22,666 bases of DNA from Peptococcaceae bacterium UBA7185 (GCA_002491065.1 DKVF01000055.1:11380-34045); one strand, 5' to 3'; positions 1 to 7,857 are shown, counted from the first letter of the stretch. Translations and numbers: made by a program. Notes: generated by a model from the sequence alone, not told the origin.

Positions 1-57
1 CAATTTCGCCGCACAATTTGCACAATCCAAACCATTTATTTTATAAACTCGTTCCAT
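1..57 (-). CDS. Heavy-metal-associated (HMA) domain protein, N-terminal fragment (P-type ATPase or metallochaperone)
   Basis: Only the first 19 codons are inside the window; the gene runs off the left edge. Translation from the ATG at 57-55 gives MERVYKINGLDCANCAAKL. The GLDCANCA segment is the Cys-x-x-Cys metal-binding loop of HMA domains. Such a domain at the very N-terminus is typical of CadA/ZntA/CopA-type P1B ATPases and of small CopZ/MerP-like chaperones. A good AGGTGG ribosome site lies five bases upstream. A consensus promoter (114-141) and an ArsR/SmtB-like operator (89-110) stand in front. The operator favours Zn/Cd/Pb/Co over copper, because copper systems usually use CsoR or CopY (inference). 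Whether it is an ATPase or a chaperone cannot be decided from 19 residues. Confidence 0.75.
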   Translation of the reverse strand, partial: MERVYKINGLDCANCAAKL

Positions 58-88
58 GTCTTCCACCTCTTTATATTCCACGTCTTAA

Positions 89-110
89 TATATGAACAAT
101 AATTCATATA
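89..110. promoter_or_regulatory. ArsR/SmtB-type metal-sensor operator candidate
   Basis: An exact inverted repeat, TATATGAA-(6)-TTCATATA, lies just downstream of the -10 box and overlaps the expected transcription start of the HMA gene. Its core TGAACA-AT-AATTCA resembles the 12-2-12 sites bound by ArsR/SmtB repressors (known SmtB sites carry TGAACA..TATTCA). Repression released by metal is inferred. No arsR-like gene is in the window. Confidence 0.65.
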
Positions 111-113
111 TTC

Positions 114-141
114 ATTATATTCCTTTTGGCAATGATGTCAA
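114..141 (-). promoter_or_regulatory. Consensus sigma-A promoter of the HMA gene
   Basis: Reading the minus strand, TTGACA (141-136) and TATAAT (119-114) are both perfect consensus boxes with a 16 bp spacer. The start of transcription would fall near 107, inside the palindrome at 89-110. A promoter this strong would need tight repression, which fits the operator. Confidence 0.8.
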
Positions 142-332
142 TCCCCTTTTACAAAAATTTTGTGCTTGATCTTCTTGAATATACATAGAATCCTTAAAAA
201 TAAAAATATCCTAGATTGGCAAAATAAATGGTCCCCATGAAATGATTCAAAACGGAATCCAACAAACTGGAATCTAAAATCATTTGTAGAATGATTTTTC
301 TTCCGCAAATGACTCCTGAAGCTATAACAGTA

Positions 333-364
333 TGGTAAAATAAATCAATCAGGTTAGCCTGATT
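333..364 (+). promoter_or_regulatory. Possible promoter and palindrome ahead of the small membrane gene
   Basis: TGGTAAAAT (333-341) is an extended -10 box without a clear -35. Directly after it lies the perfect palindrome AATCAGG-ttag-CCTGATT (347-364), covering the expected start site. It could be an operator or a leader hairpin. The rest of 142-392 is AT-rich and shows no gene. It holds an AT-rich 9 bp hairpin at 276-298 (AAAATCATT/AATGATTTT) of unknown meaning. Confidence 0.35.
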
Positions 365-392
365 AATCAAAAAATTATGAGGTGGCAAAAGA

Positions 393-812
393 ATGAAGGC
401 CATACAATCTATTTCAATGTTATCACTTGCCTTATTCATCTGTTCCGGTACATACGGCATCGTTATCAGCATCTATTACACAAATGAATATTCTCAACTT
501 ACTGATGTCACAATTACGGCAGGAACAATGATCTTTAATTATCTTTTAGGTTCTTCTCGTGGCATCGCCACGGTTATTTGTGGTATTCTTGGAGTGGCAA
601 ATCTCAAAAAGAAGGAAGTTAGAACGAGGTATTTAGTTTTCTTAGGTATACTCACTTTAATGTATTTACTTGGACTAACAGAGTATCCTTACATCGAGGA
701 ATTTATCCAAATGTCAACTGCAGTGTTTTGCATCAGCATGCTGAGTATATTCAAATTTATAAAGTACCCAATGAATATTTCCCTACAAAACAAAAGCAGC
801 CCTGAACCATAA
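393..812 (+). CDS. Small four-helix membrane protein, unknown function
   Basis: 139 residues. The ATG at 393 has a clear GAGGTGG ribosome site (379-385) seven bases upstream. Hydrophobic stretches at about residues 6-27, 42-67, 82-96 and 107-124 suggest four membrane helices, with a basic loop (KKKEVRTR, about 71-78) between helices 2 and 3 that is likely cytoplasmic. The C-terminal tail is polar. I do not recognise a family. It stands alone between the divergent HMA gene and the convergent lysS. Its AT-rich codon use differs from lysS and gap next door, so it may be an accessory gene (inference). The ribosome site, length and regular hydrophobic pattern argue that it is real. Confidence 0.7.
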   Translation: MKAIQSISMLSLALFICSGTYGIVISIYYTNEYSQLTDVTITAGTMIFNYLLGSSRGIATVICGILGVANLKKKEVRTRYLVFLGILTLMYLLGLTEYPYIEEFIQMSTAVFCISMLSIFKFIKYPMNISLQNKSSPEP

Positions 813-895
813 GTCCAAGACTGCTATGTCACTCTCTATTCACTTATTTTTTATGATACAGCATCATTGCTTTGGCTGCAATGGATGGATGTTCA

Positions 896-2386
896 CTATT
901 TCTCAATATTTTTCATTGTCGGGAATAAGATCACGTCACGGATGGACTGAGAATTGGTAAGCAGCATGCACATACGGTCGATGCCAATTCCCAAACCTCC
1001 TGTGGGCGGCAGACCATATTCCAGCGCGGTGATGAAATCTTCATCCATTGGATGGGCTTCTTCGTCGCCCTTTGCTTTTGCTTCCATTTGTTTTTCAAAA
1101 CGCTCCCGCTGGTCAATGGGGTCGTTCAGCTCAGAGAAGGCGTTGCCGTGTTCTCTGCCCACAATAAATACTTCAAAGCGGTCTGTCAATTCAGGATGAC
1201 CGTCTTTGCGGCGAGACAGCGGAGAAATTTCAATAGGATAATCAATGACGAAGGTTGGCTGAATGAGATTCGCTTCTACCTTTTCGTCAAATACTTCCGC
1301 CAATACTTTGCCCTTTGGCATATCGTCCTCTACCGGTACACCGATGGCGCGTGCCGCTGCGCGGGCTTCCTCATCGGTAGCAATGGCGCTGAAGTCAATA
1401 TCTGTGTAGCGTTTTACCACATCATTCATGGTGATGCGTTCCCATTCCACGCCCAAGTCTACTTCATGCTCACCATAAGTGATTTTGGTTGTACCCAGTA
1501 CTTTTTCCGCCACATATTTGAACATGTTCTCTGTCAAATCCATCATATCGTTGTAATCGGCATAAGCCTGATACACTTCCATCATTGTAAATTCTGGATT
1601 GTGGCGGGTATCGATGCCTTCATTGCGGAATACACGGCCCAGTTCATAAACTTTTTCCAATCCGCCTACAATGAGCCGTTTCAGATGCAATTCCAACGCA
1701 ATACGCATATACATTTCCATGTCCAATGCATTGTGATATGTGATGAAGGGACGCGCTGTGGCGCCGCCTGCCAAGCCATGCAACACCGGCGTTTCCACTT
1801 CCAGGAATCCCTGATTATCCAAAAACTCCCGCACATACCGCACAATTTTGCTGCGCATAATGAAGGTATTCTGTACTTCCCGATTCATAATCAAATCTAC
1901 ATAGCGCTGACGATAACGCAGTTCTACATCGGTCAGGCCATGATATTTTTCCGGCAGCGGGCGCAAGGATTTTGTGAGCGGAGTAAATTCCCGCACAGAG
2001 ATGGTCGTTTCCCCTTTTTCCGTTACGAAAACAACACCGCGAATCCCTACAATATCACCAATATCTGCCTTTTTGAAAAAGCCGTGGTTGTCCTCTCCTG
2101 CTACATCCAAACGGGAATAAATCTGGATATTCCCACTCAAATCCTGCACATTGGCAAAGCCTGCTTTCCCCTGCCCCCTTTTCGCCATCAAACGACCGGC
2201 GATGATGACTTCTTCGCCGGAAGCAATCAATTCTTCGGCGTGCTCCAATACGTCCTGGGCATGATGGGTCCGCTCAAAGCGCTGTCCAAAAGGATTCACA
2301 CCTTTTTCCCGCAAAGCTTCCATTTTATCTAATCGAACTTTTCTCAATTCATTTTCCCGTTTTTCTTCCTGTGTTTGTTTTGCCAT
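896..2386 (-). CDS. lysS: Lysyl-tRNA synthetase, class II
   Basis: 496 residues, normal for bacterial class II LysRS. It charges tRNA-Lys with lysine using ATP in the cytosol. An N-terminal helix leads to the OB-fold anticodon-binding domain (about residues 60-140). The catalytic domain follows. Motif 2 lies around 249-272 (VYELGRVFRNEG, then RHNPEFTMMEVYQAY). Motif 3 is near the C-terminus (GLGIGIDRMCMLL, ending DVILFPTMK). The start ATG has an AAAGGAGGAG ribosome site. It follows greA with a 29 bp gap, the same greA-lysS order found in many Firmicutes, so the two are probably co-transcribed from the promoter at 2943-2971. No good terminator is seen beyond its stop. Confidence 0.97.
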   Translation of the reverse strand: MAKQTQEEKRENELRKVRLDKMEALREKGVNPFGQRFERTHHAQDVLEHAEELIASGEEVIIAGRLMAKRGQGKAGFANVQDLSGNIQIYSRLDVAGEDNHGFFKKADIGDIVGIRGVVFVTEKGETTISVREFTPLTKSLRPLPEKYHGLTDVELRYRQRYVDLIMNREVQNTFIMRSKIVRYVREFLDNQGFLEVETPVLHGLAGGATARPFITYHNALDMEMYMRIALELHLKRLIVGGLEKVYELGRVFRNEGIDTRHNPEFTMMEVYQAYADYNDMMDLTENMFKYVAEKVLGTTKITYGEHEVDLGVEWERITMNDVVKRYTDIDFSAIATDEEARAAARAIGVPVEDDMPKGKVLAEVFDEKVEANLIQPTFVIDYPIEISPLSRRKDGHPELTDRFEVFIVGREHGNAFSELNDPIDQRERFEKQMEAKAKGDEEAHPMDEDFITALEYGLPPTGGLGIGIDRMCMLLTNSQSIRDVILFPTMKNIEK

Positions 2387-2415
2387 GATGCTCCTCCTTT
2401 CTCTGGCAGCTACAC

Positions 2416-2895
2416 TCAGCCTTTGCTTACTTCTAAAATTTCATATTTGATAATCCCTGCTGGAACCTCTACATCCACAATCTCGCCTTTTTTCCGTCCC
2501 AACAACGCACGGCCTACCGGTGATTCATTGGAGATTCGATTATTCATAGGGTCGGCCTCTACCGTACCTACCAACCGATATTCATTGATTTCGTCAAATT
2601 CAATATCCTTTACTTTCACCAGAGAACCTACTGTGACCGTTCCTTCCTGATGCGCGTCTTCATCAATGACTTTGGCATTGCGAATCATTTTTTCCAATTC
2701 CAAAATACGGCCTTCCATAAAAGCCTGTTCATTTTTTGCATCGTCATATTCGGAGTTTTCACTTAAGTCCCCTAAAGCAATCGCTTCTTTTAACCGTTCT
2801 TTTACCTCTGCCCGTTTTACAGTGCGCAGGTTTTCCAGTTCATCTTCCAGCTGTTTCAGACCTTCACGCGTTAAAATAACCTCTTGTTCACTCAC
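2416..2895 (-). CDS. greA: Transcription elongation factor GreA
   Basis: 159 residues, the standard GreA length. GreA enters the RNA polymerase secondary channel and stimulates cleavage of backtracked RNA. The N-terminal coiled coil (about 1-75) carries the acidic tip in GDLSENSEYDDAK (about 42-54). The C-terminal FKBP-like domain includes SPVGRALLGRKKGE. Translation appears to start at GTG (2895-2893), with AAGGGG about ten bases upstream; there is no better ATG in frame. It is the first gene of the greA-lysS unit, behind a perfect-consensus promoter, and is divergent from gap across a 169 bp region. Confidence 0.95.
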   Translation of the reverse strand: MSEQEVILTREGLKQLEDELENLRTVKRAEVKERLKEAIALGDLSENSEYDDAKNEQAFMEGRILELEKMIRNAKVIDEDAHQEGTVTVGSLVKVKDIEFDEINEYRLVGTVEADPMNNRISNESPVGRALLGRKKGEIVDVEVPAGIIKYEILEVSKG

Positions 2896-2942
2896 TATTC
2901 AACGCCCCTTATCCCTAAATAATGTAACTAGCATATCTTTTG

Positions 2943-2971
2943 ATTATATGTATAGTTTTTCTTTTTGTCAA
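2943..2971 (-). promoter_or_regulatory. Consensus sigma-A promoter of greA-lysS
   Basis: On the minus strand, TTGACA (2971-2966) and TATAAT (2948-2943) are separated by exactly 17 bp, a perfect consensus. The resulting leader to the GTG of greA is about 40 nt. Confidence 0.85.
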
Positions 2972-2998
2972 GGTCTTTATTTGCAAAGCAATTCGTAT

Positions 2999-3037
2999 TA
3001 TAATATAGTTGAATTTTTGTAAATTTTATTTTACATA
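2999..3037 (+). promoter_or_regulatory. gap promoter region (boxes uncertain)
   Basis: Two alternatives are visible. TTGAAT (3009-3014) with TACATA (3032-3037) has a 17 bp spacer. A perfect TATAAT (2999-3004) has only a poor -35. Both lie shortly before the GGAGGG ribosome site of gap at 3050-3055. The sequence does not decide between them. Confidence 0.4.
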
Positions 3038-3064
3038 CTATATATAAATGGAGGGTTTTCTATC

Positions 3065-4066
3065 ATGACAGTTAAAATTGCAATCAATGGTTTCGGCCGT
3101 ATCGGCCGCCTGTGTGTGCGGGCTGCACTGCAGCATGACGATGTGGAAATCGTGGCCATCAACAGTACATCCAACCCGGAAGGAACTGCGCATCTGTTCC
3201 AGTACGATTCCACCCATGGCACCTACAGAGGAGAAGTTTCCTATACAGAGGACAGTCTTGTCGTAGACGGCAAAAAAATTCGTTTATTATCCGACCGCGA
3301 TCCGAAAAATCTGCCCTGGGGACAGCTGGGCGTGGATATCGTAATCGACAGCACCGGCAAATTCAAGAGCAAAGAAGATTGCCAGGTACATCTGGATAAC
3401 GGCGCAAAAAAAGTTATCATCACTGCACCGGGTAAAAATGTCGATGCCACCATTGTAATGGGCGTCAATGAAGAAGTTTATACACCAGCAGATCAGGTGA
3501 TCTCCAATGCGTCCTGCACCACCAACTGCCTGGCGCCTGTTGTGAAAGTCATCAACAACAACTACACCATCAAACACGGCACCATGACAACCGTGCATTC
3601 CTTCACCAACGACCAGAAAAATTTGGACAACCGTCACAAAGACTATCGTCGTGCCAGAGGCTGCACCCAGTCTATCATTCCAACCACAACCGGCGCTGCC
3701 AAAGCAGTGGGCGAAGTAATTCCTGCGATGAAAGGCAAATTGAGCGGTCTGGCTCTGCGTGTACCAACTCCAAACGTTTCTCTGGTGGATGTGGTATTTG
3801 AATTAGAAGAAAAGGTCACTGTAGAAGAAGTAAACGCATTGTTGAAACAGGCCAGCGAAACCGACATGAAAGGAATCCTCGGTTATTCTGACAAACCACT
3901 AGTTTCCATTGATTACAACGGTGACAGCCGTTCCAGCATTGTCGATGGACTTTCCACTATGGTAATGGATAACACCATGCTGAAAATTTTGGCCTGGTAT
4001 GACAATGAATGGGGTTATAGCTGCAGAGTTGTGGACTTAGCCGCTTATGTAGGAAAAAATATGTAA
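3065..4066 (+). CDS. gap: Glyceraldehyde-3-phosphate dehydrogenase, GapB-like type I
   Basis: 333 residues. It interconverts glyceraldehyde-3-phosphate and 1,3-bisphosphoglycerate. The Rossmann motif INGFGRIGR is at 7-15. The catalytic cysteine is C151 in NASCTTNC and the partner histidine is H178 in TTVHSFTNDQ. The residue after IN in the second strand is Ser34, where NAD-specific enzymes have Asp (Bacillus Asp32). The LP pair that follows LD in NAD enzymes is N189-R190 here. Bacillus GapB, the NADP-preferring gluconeogenic enzyme, has the related INAS pattern, and the C-terminal stretch is also GapB-like. NADP or dual coenzyme use is therefore inferred. The gene stands alone: pgk and tpiA are not adjacent. 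The ATG has GGAGGG nine bases upstream. Confidence 0.96.
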   Translation: MTVKIAINGFGRIGRLCVRAALQHDDVEIVAINSTSNPEGTAHLFQYDSTHGTYRGEVSYTEDSLVVDGKKIRLLSDRDPKNLPWGQLGVDIVIDSTGKFKSKEDCQVHLDNGAKKVIITAPGKNVDATIVMGVNEEVYTPADQVISNASCTTNCLAPVVKVINNNYTIKHGTMTTVHSFTNDQKNLDNRHKDYRRARGCTQSIIPTTTGAAKAVGEVIPAMKGKLSGLALRVPTPNVSLVDVVFELEEKVTVEEVNALLKQASETDMKGILGYSDKPLVSIDYNGDSRSSIVDGLSTMVMDNTMLKILAWYDNEWGYSCRVVDLAAYVGKNM

Positions 4067-4117
4067 TCCGTAACATGAAAAAATTCCACGTTTTTTCGTT
4101 ATCTTGAATTCTACTAA

Positions 4118-4157
4118 AAATTCCCGCACACAGTCATTACACTGTATGCGGGAATTT
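4118..4157. terminator. Bidirectional terminator between gap and xfp
   Basis: Stem AAATTCCCGCA-c-ACAGT with ACTGT-a-TGCGGGAATTT: 16 pairs, one mismatch and a six-base loop. T-rich sequence follows on the plus side and T-rich sequence also follows on the minus side. It serves both convergent genes. Confidence 0.85.
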
Positions 4158-4186
4158 ATTTTATGCTTCCTTTTACGTCACTGCTC

Positions 4187-6538
4187 TTACCCACGCCATT
4201 TCCAATCGGCTACTTCCGGCATGTCCACGCCATATTCGCGAATATATTGACTGTGTTCCACCAATTTATCGTTCATTTCCTGTACAACGGCGGCGCCTTT
4301 ATATTGCAGAGACGGTACCAGTTTTACCGCCGCCATCACTAAATGGAACCTGTCGATTTCATTTTGTACACGCATATCAAAGGGCGTGGTGATGGTGCCT
4401 TCCTCTTTATAACCCCGCACATGCAAATCCTTGTTAGCCCGTCTGTAGGTCAATTCATGAATCAACGACGGATATCCGTGATAGACAAAGAGAATAGGCT
4501 TATCCTTTGTAAACAACATATCATAGTCGGATTGGGACAGACCATGGGGATGCTGAGAAGTATCCTGCAAGCGCATCAAATCCACTACATTCACCACACG
4601 AATTTTTAATTCCGGCAATTTATCCCGCAAAATAGATACTGCCGCCAGTGTTTCCAATGTTGGCGCATCCCCGCAGCAGGCCATAATCAAATCCGGCTCT
4701 GCGCCCCTATCGTTGGAAGCCCATTCCCAAATGCCAATGCCTTGGGTGCAATGTTTTACGGCCTGCTCCATAGTCAGCCACTGGGGACGAAGATGTTTGG
4801 AGGTCACCAACACATTGATATAATTTCTGCTGCGCACACAATGGTCAAAGCAGCTTAACAGGCAATTGGTATCCGGTGGAAAATACATGCGCACCACATC
4901 GGCCTTTTTATTGGCCAGATGGTCAATAAAGCCGGGATCCTGATGGGTATAGCCGTTGTGGTCCTGCTGCCATACATTGGACGATAAAATATAATTCAGC
5001 GAGGCAATGTCCGCCCGCCAAGGCAGTTCTCTGGTCACCTTCAGCCATTTGGCATGCTGAGAGGCCATGGAGTCCACAATACGGATGAAGGCCTCATAGC
5101 TGTTAAAAACACCATGCCGCCCTGTCAGCAAATATCCTTCCAGCCAGCCCTGGCAGCAGTGCTCCGACAGCATAGAATCCACAATGCGTCCTTCCTGCGC
5201 CAGATGTTCGTCACCCTCCAGCATTTGCCCATTCCAGACCCGTTCCGAAGCCTCAAACACTTTGTTCAAGCGATTGGACATAGTTTCATCGGGACCAAAA
5301 ATACGAAATGTGGCTGGATTTAATTTTACAATGTCCCGCACAAATGCACCTAATTCCAACATATCCTGCGCTTCTACCGCGCCGGGAGCAGGCACCGCCA
5401 ACCCATAGGCTCTGAAATCAGGCAGCTTCAAATCCCGCAGCAACAGACCTCCATTGGCATGGGGATTGGCCGCCATGCGGCGGTTGCCCTTTGGCGCCAG
5501 CGCTGCAATCTCAGGCAACAGCTTGCCGTCTTTACTGAACAGTTCTTCCGGCTTATAACTGCGCAGCCATGCTTCCAGGAGCTGTACGTGTTCCGGTTTA
5601 TTCATGCTGATAGGCACCTGATGGGCGCGGAAAGTATTTTCAATTGCTTTGCCGTCCACTTCTTTCGGCCCTGTCCAGCCTTTTGGGGTGCGTAAAATAA
5701 TCATCGGCCAAATATAATACGCCGAACGGTTTCCCCCGCGTACAGCGTCCTGAATGGCTTTGATATCGCTATAGGCCAACTCCAAAGCTTCCGCCATCGC
5801 CTGATGCATATAGCGAGGTTCCGAGCCCTCCACAAAGTACGGTTTCCAGCCCATACCTGCAAAAAATTGCCGCAGCATCTCATCAGAGGTGCGAGCCAAA
5901 ATAGTCGGATTGGCAATCTTGTAGCCGTTCAAATGCAGAATAGGCAGCACCGCGCCATCTTTGTCCGGATTGATAAATTTGTTGCTCTGCCAGGCAGTGG
6001 CCAGAGGACCAGTTTCCGCTTCTCCATCGCCGACCACGCAGGCCGCAATCAAATCGGCATTGTCAAATACCGCGCCAAAGGCATGGGCCAGCGAATAGCC
6101 CAGTTCTCCGCCCTCATGAATCGAGCCGGGCACCTCCGGCGCCACATGACTGGAAATCCCGCCGGGAAAGGAAAATTGCTTGAATAATCTTTTTAAGCCG
6201 TCCTGATCCTGACTAATATCAGGATATACCTCGCTGTAGCTCCCATCCATCCAGGACTGCGCCACCATCGCATTCCCGCCATGTCCCGGACCGGACAGAT
6301 AAATCATATCCACGTCATATTTACAGATCAACCGATTAAGATGGGTATAAATAAAATTCTGCCCCGGCACAGTGCCCCAGTGCCCGACAATCTTTCGCTT
6401 TATCTGCTCTCGCGTCAGCGGTGTTTCTAAAAGGGGGTTGTCCAACAGATATAGCTGCCCCGCTGCCAAATAATTAGACGCGCGCCACCATTGGTCCAAT
6501 AGGGTAATTTCCTGTTCCGTCAAAATCTGATTCTGCAT
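4187..6538 (-). CDS. xfp: Xylulose-5-phosphate/fructose-6-phosphate phosphoketolase
   Basis: 783 residues from the chosen start, matching the family (about 790-825). This thiamine-diphosphate enzyme splits xylulose-5-P to acetyl-P plus glyceraldehyde-3-P, or fructose-6-P to acetyl-P plus erythrose-4-P. Signatures, numbered from the longer frame: SGPGHGG (84-90), EVPGSIHEGGELGYS (137-151), and the cofactor motif GDGEAETGP (172-180). Further along are FGPDETMSNRL, GRHGVFNSYEAF and SKHLRPQWL. The longest frame begins at an ATG (6544) that touches its own AGGAGG (6550-6545). The second ATG (6538) sits six bases after that site, so I chose it. It is a single-gene unit, convergent with gap, which would receive its triose product. 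Confidence 0.96.
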   Translation of the reverse strand: MQNQILTEQEITLLDQWWRASNYLAAGQLYLLDNPLLETPLTREQIKRKIVGHWGTVPGQNFIYTHLNRLICKYDVDMIYLSGPGHGGNAMVAQSWMDGSYSEVYPDISQDQDGLKRLFKQFSFPGGISSHVAPEVPGSIHEGGELGYSLAHAFGAVFDNADLIAACVVGDGEAETGPLATAWQSNKFINPDKDGAVLPILHLNGYKIANPTILARTSDEMLRQFFAGMGWKPYFVEGSEPRYMHQAMAEALELAYSDIKAIQDAVRGGNRSAYYIWPMIILRTPKGWTGPKEVDGKAIENTFRAHQVPISMNKPEHVQLLEAWLRSYKPEELFSKDGKLLPEIAALAPKGNRRMAANPHANGGLLLRDLKLPDFRAYGLAVPAPGAVEAQDMLELGAFVRDIVKLNPATFRIFGPDETMSNRLNKVFEASERVWNGQMLEGDEHLAQEGRIVDSMLSEHCCQGWLEGYLLTGRHGVFNSYEAFIRIVDSMASQHAKWLKVTRELPWRADIASLNYILSSNVWQQDHNGYTHQDPGFIDHLANKKADVVRMYFPPDTNCLLSCFDHCVRSRNYINVLVTSKHLRPQWLTMEQAVKHCTQGIGIWEWASNDRGAEPDLIMACCGDAPTLETLAAVSILRDKLPELKIRVVNVVDLMRLQDTSQHPHGLSQSDYDMLFTKDKPILFVYHGYPSLIHELTYRRANKDLHVRGYKEEGTITTPFDMRVQNEIDRFHLVMAAVKLVPSLQYKGAAVVQEMNDKLVEHSQYIREYGVDMPEVADWKWRG

Positions 6539-6592
6539 AAGCATCCTCCTCAGTGTCTCACAGATTTGATAACAACATAAGTTCCTGTCTCC

Positions 6593-6601
6593 ATTATATC
6601 A
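6593..6601 (-). promoter_or_regulatory. Extended -10 promoter candidate for xfp
   Basis: On the minus strand TGATATAAT (6601-6593) is an exact extended -10 (TGnTATAAT). The -35 position is poor (CTGTTT), as is usual for extended -10 promoters. The leader to the xfp ATG would be about 48 nt. Confidence 0.6.
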
Positions 6602-6675
6602 TGATTTTCAGGAGAAAACAGCAGTCTCCCCGTTGAAAAATTGCAAGCCGTCGTCATACAGAAAATAAACAAACG

Positions 6676-6726
6676 AAAGGACCAATCTGCCTGTGTCTGT
6701 CACACATCTGCAAATTGGTCCTTTTT
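6676..6726. terminator. Terminator of the long murI-proBA operon
   Basis: AAAGGACCAAT pairs with ATTGGTCCTTT, extended by TGC/GCA after one mismatch, with a small inner stem TGTGT/ACACA. On the minus strand the hairpin is followed by TTTCGTTTGTTTATTTTC. It closes the operon that begins at 13237. TTTTT on the plus side would also let it stop plus-strand transcription. Confidence 0.8.
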
Positions 6727-6781
6727 GTCGGCAATTGTTTTTTCCGCTGCGCCTTACATCGGAAAACGGGCTTGTCGCTTT

Positions 6782-7018
6782 TTAGGCCTTTTCTTCCTCG
6801 GACACTTCTTCTATCACATCCAGAAATTTGTTCATCAACGGCAGACAGGTTACCGCAAATACACCGCTGGCCAATACCCCTGTCTGTAATTTTTTCTTAC
6901 GGGATACGGTAAGCCCCAACACCACGCCAAGGGCCATGCAGCAAATTTTTAACAATCCCATGTCCATGACGCTCATGCGGTCTTTATAAATTTTCGCACT
7001 TTTCCATAAATGTAACAT
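6782..7018 (-). CDS. Small two-helix membrane protein at the operon end
   Basis: 78 residues. A basic, aromatic N-terminus (HLWKSAKIYKDR) precedes a hydrophobic helix (about 20-39), a KKK turn (41-43) and a second helix (about 45-60). The tail is acidic (EEVSEEEKA). Two membrane helices joined by a basic turn put both ends outside the cytoplasm if the positive-inside rule holds. Short proteins of this kind occur in Firmicutes genomes, sometimes labelled as a phosphate ABC permease; nothing in the sequence supports that role. The ATG has AAGGGGAG seven bases upstream and lies 34 bp after murI, so it is the last gene of the operon. Function unknown. Confidence 0.75.
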   Translation of the reverse strand: MLHLWKSAKIYKDRMSVMDMGLLKICCMALGVVLGLTVSRKKKLQTGVLASGVFAVTCLPLMNKFLDVIEEVSEEEKA

Positions 7019-7052
7019 ACGCGCTCTCCCCTTCTCTTTTTAATTAAATGCG

Positions 7053-7829
7053 TTAATAAATTAACATCTTATCCAAACGCCGCAGCAATCGTTCATAGTG
7101 AGGGCGCTGCTGCTCTGCCGAACGGCCTGACGTATAATACGTCACCCGTCCCTGCCCCGTTTCCAGCAGCTCTTTTTCCGCCAACACATGCTGCAAATTT
7201 TTCACTGTCCCGTCACTGCCATCCAGCATGATAATTTCTTCTGGCAGAATCTTATGAAAGCTGTCCTTGAAATAATTGAAATGTGTACAGCCCAACACAA
7301 CTGTGCAATATTGCTCCAAATCAAAGGCAGACAATGTCTCCCGCAAATATGTCTCTGCCTGTCCGTCGGTAAAATTTCCCTGCTCGGCAAACTCCACCAA
7401 CCGCGGCAGCGGCAATAAATCCACCTGATGATGCTGGTCTACCTGATGCAGTAGATTTTGCAATTTTTCTTCCCGAATTGTCACCGGCGTAGCCGTCACC
7501 AGGATGCGCTTGGTGCAGTGGGTATCGTTCACCGCTGGTTTTACCGCCGGCTCCATTCCCAAAATGGGAAAACTGTAACGGGCGCGCAAATCTTTGATGG
7601 CCACGCTGGTCGCCGTATTGCACGCCACCACCAACGCCTTTACGCCCTGCTCGGCAATGAAATCCACTGCTTCCTGCACATATTGCTTAATTTCCCCTTT
7701 TGTTTTGCGGCCGTAAGGCACATGATCTGTATCTGCATAATACAAATAGTCCTCCTGAGGCATGGCCCGTTTCGCCTGATGCAGTACGGTCAGGCCTCCA
7801 ATACCTGAATCAAAAAAACCAATCTGCAT
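7053..7829 (-). CDS. murI: Glutamate racemase
   Basis: 258 residues. It converts L-glutamate to D-glutamate for peptidoglycan, without a cofactor. The N-terminal FFDSGIGGLTVL holds the catalytic Asp (about residue 7). The two catalytic cysteines are C70 in VVACNTATS and C181 in VVLGCTHFNYF. The longest frame starts at a GTG (7838) inside the AAGGAG ribosome site (7843-7838). The ATG at 7829 is eight bases after that site and gives the normal N-terminus, so I chose it. It lies 28 bp after the methyltransferase and 34 bp before the small membrane gene, within one operon. Confidence 0.95.
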   Translation of the reverse strand: MQIGFFDSGIGGLTVLHQAKRAMPQEDYLYYADTDHVPYGRKTKGEIKQYVQEAVDFIAEQGVKALVVACNTATSVAIKDLRARYSFPILGMEPAVKPAVNDTHCTKRILVTATPVTIREEKLQNLLHQVDQHHQVDLLPLPRLVEFAEQGNFTDGQAETYLRETLSAFDLEQYCTVVLGCTHFNYFKDSFHKILPEEIIMLDGSDGTVKNLQHVLAEKELLETGQGRVTYYTSGRSAEQQRPHYERLLRRLDKMLIY

Positions 7830-7857
7830 CAATGTCACTCCTTATATGTTTACGTTT

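Noticed and set aside
194..472. A 92-codon minus-strand frame overlapping the small membrane gene
   Set aside because: No ribosome site and no recognisable pattern. The plus-strand gene at 393 has a strong ribosome site and a regular helix pattern.
795..880. AGCAG/CTGCT and AGCAGCC/GGCTGC pairs considered as a terminator for the small membrane gene
   Set aside because: Arms are too short or too far apart, and there is no T-run next to them.
865..883. Hairpin CATTGC/GCAATG just after the lysS stop, considered as a terminator
   Set aside because: Only six pairs and no T-run on the minus strand after it.
1052..2332. A 426-codon open frame on the plus strand
   Set aside because: It lies wholly antisense to lysS, has a composition typical of a shadow frame and shows no motif. 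lysS is certain.
4072..4103. A/T-only hairpin GAAAAAA/TTTTTTC before the gap terminator
   Set aside because: Very weak pairing. The GC-rich hairpin at 4118-4157 explains termination.
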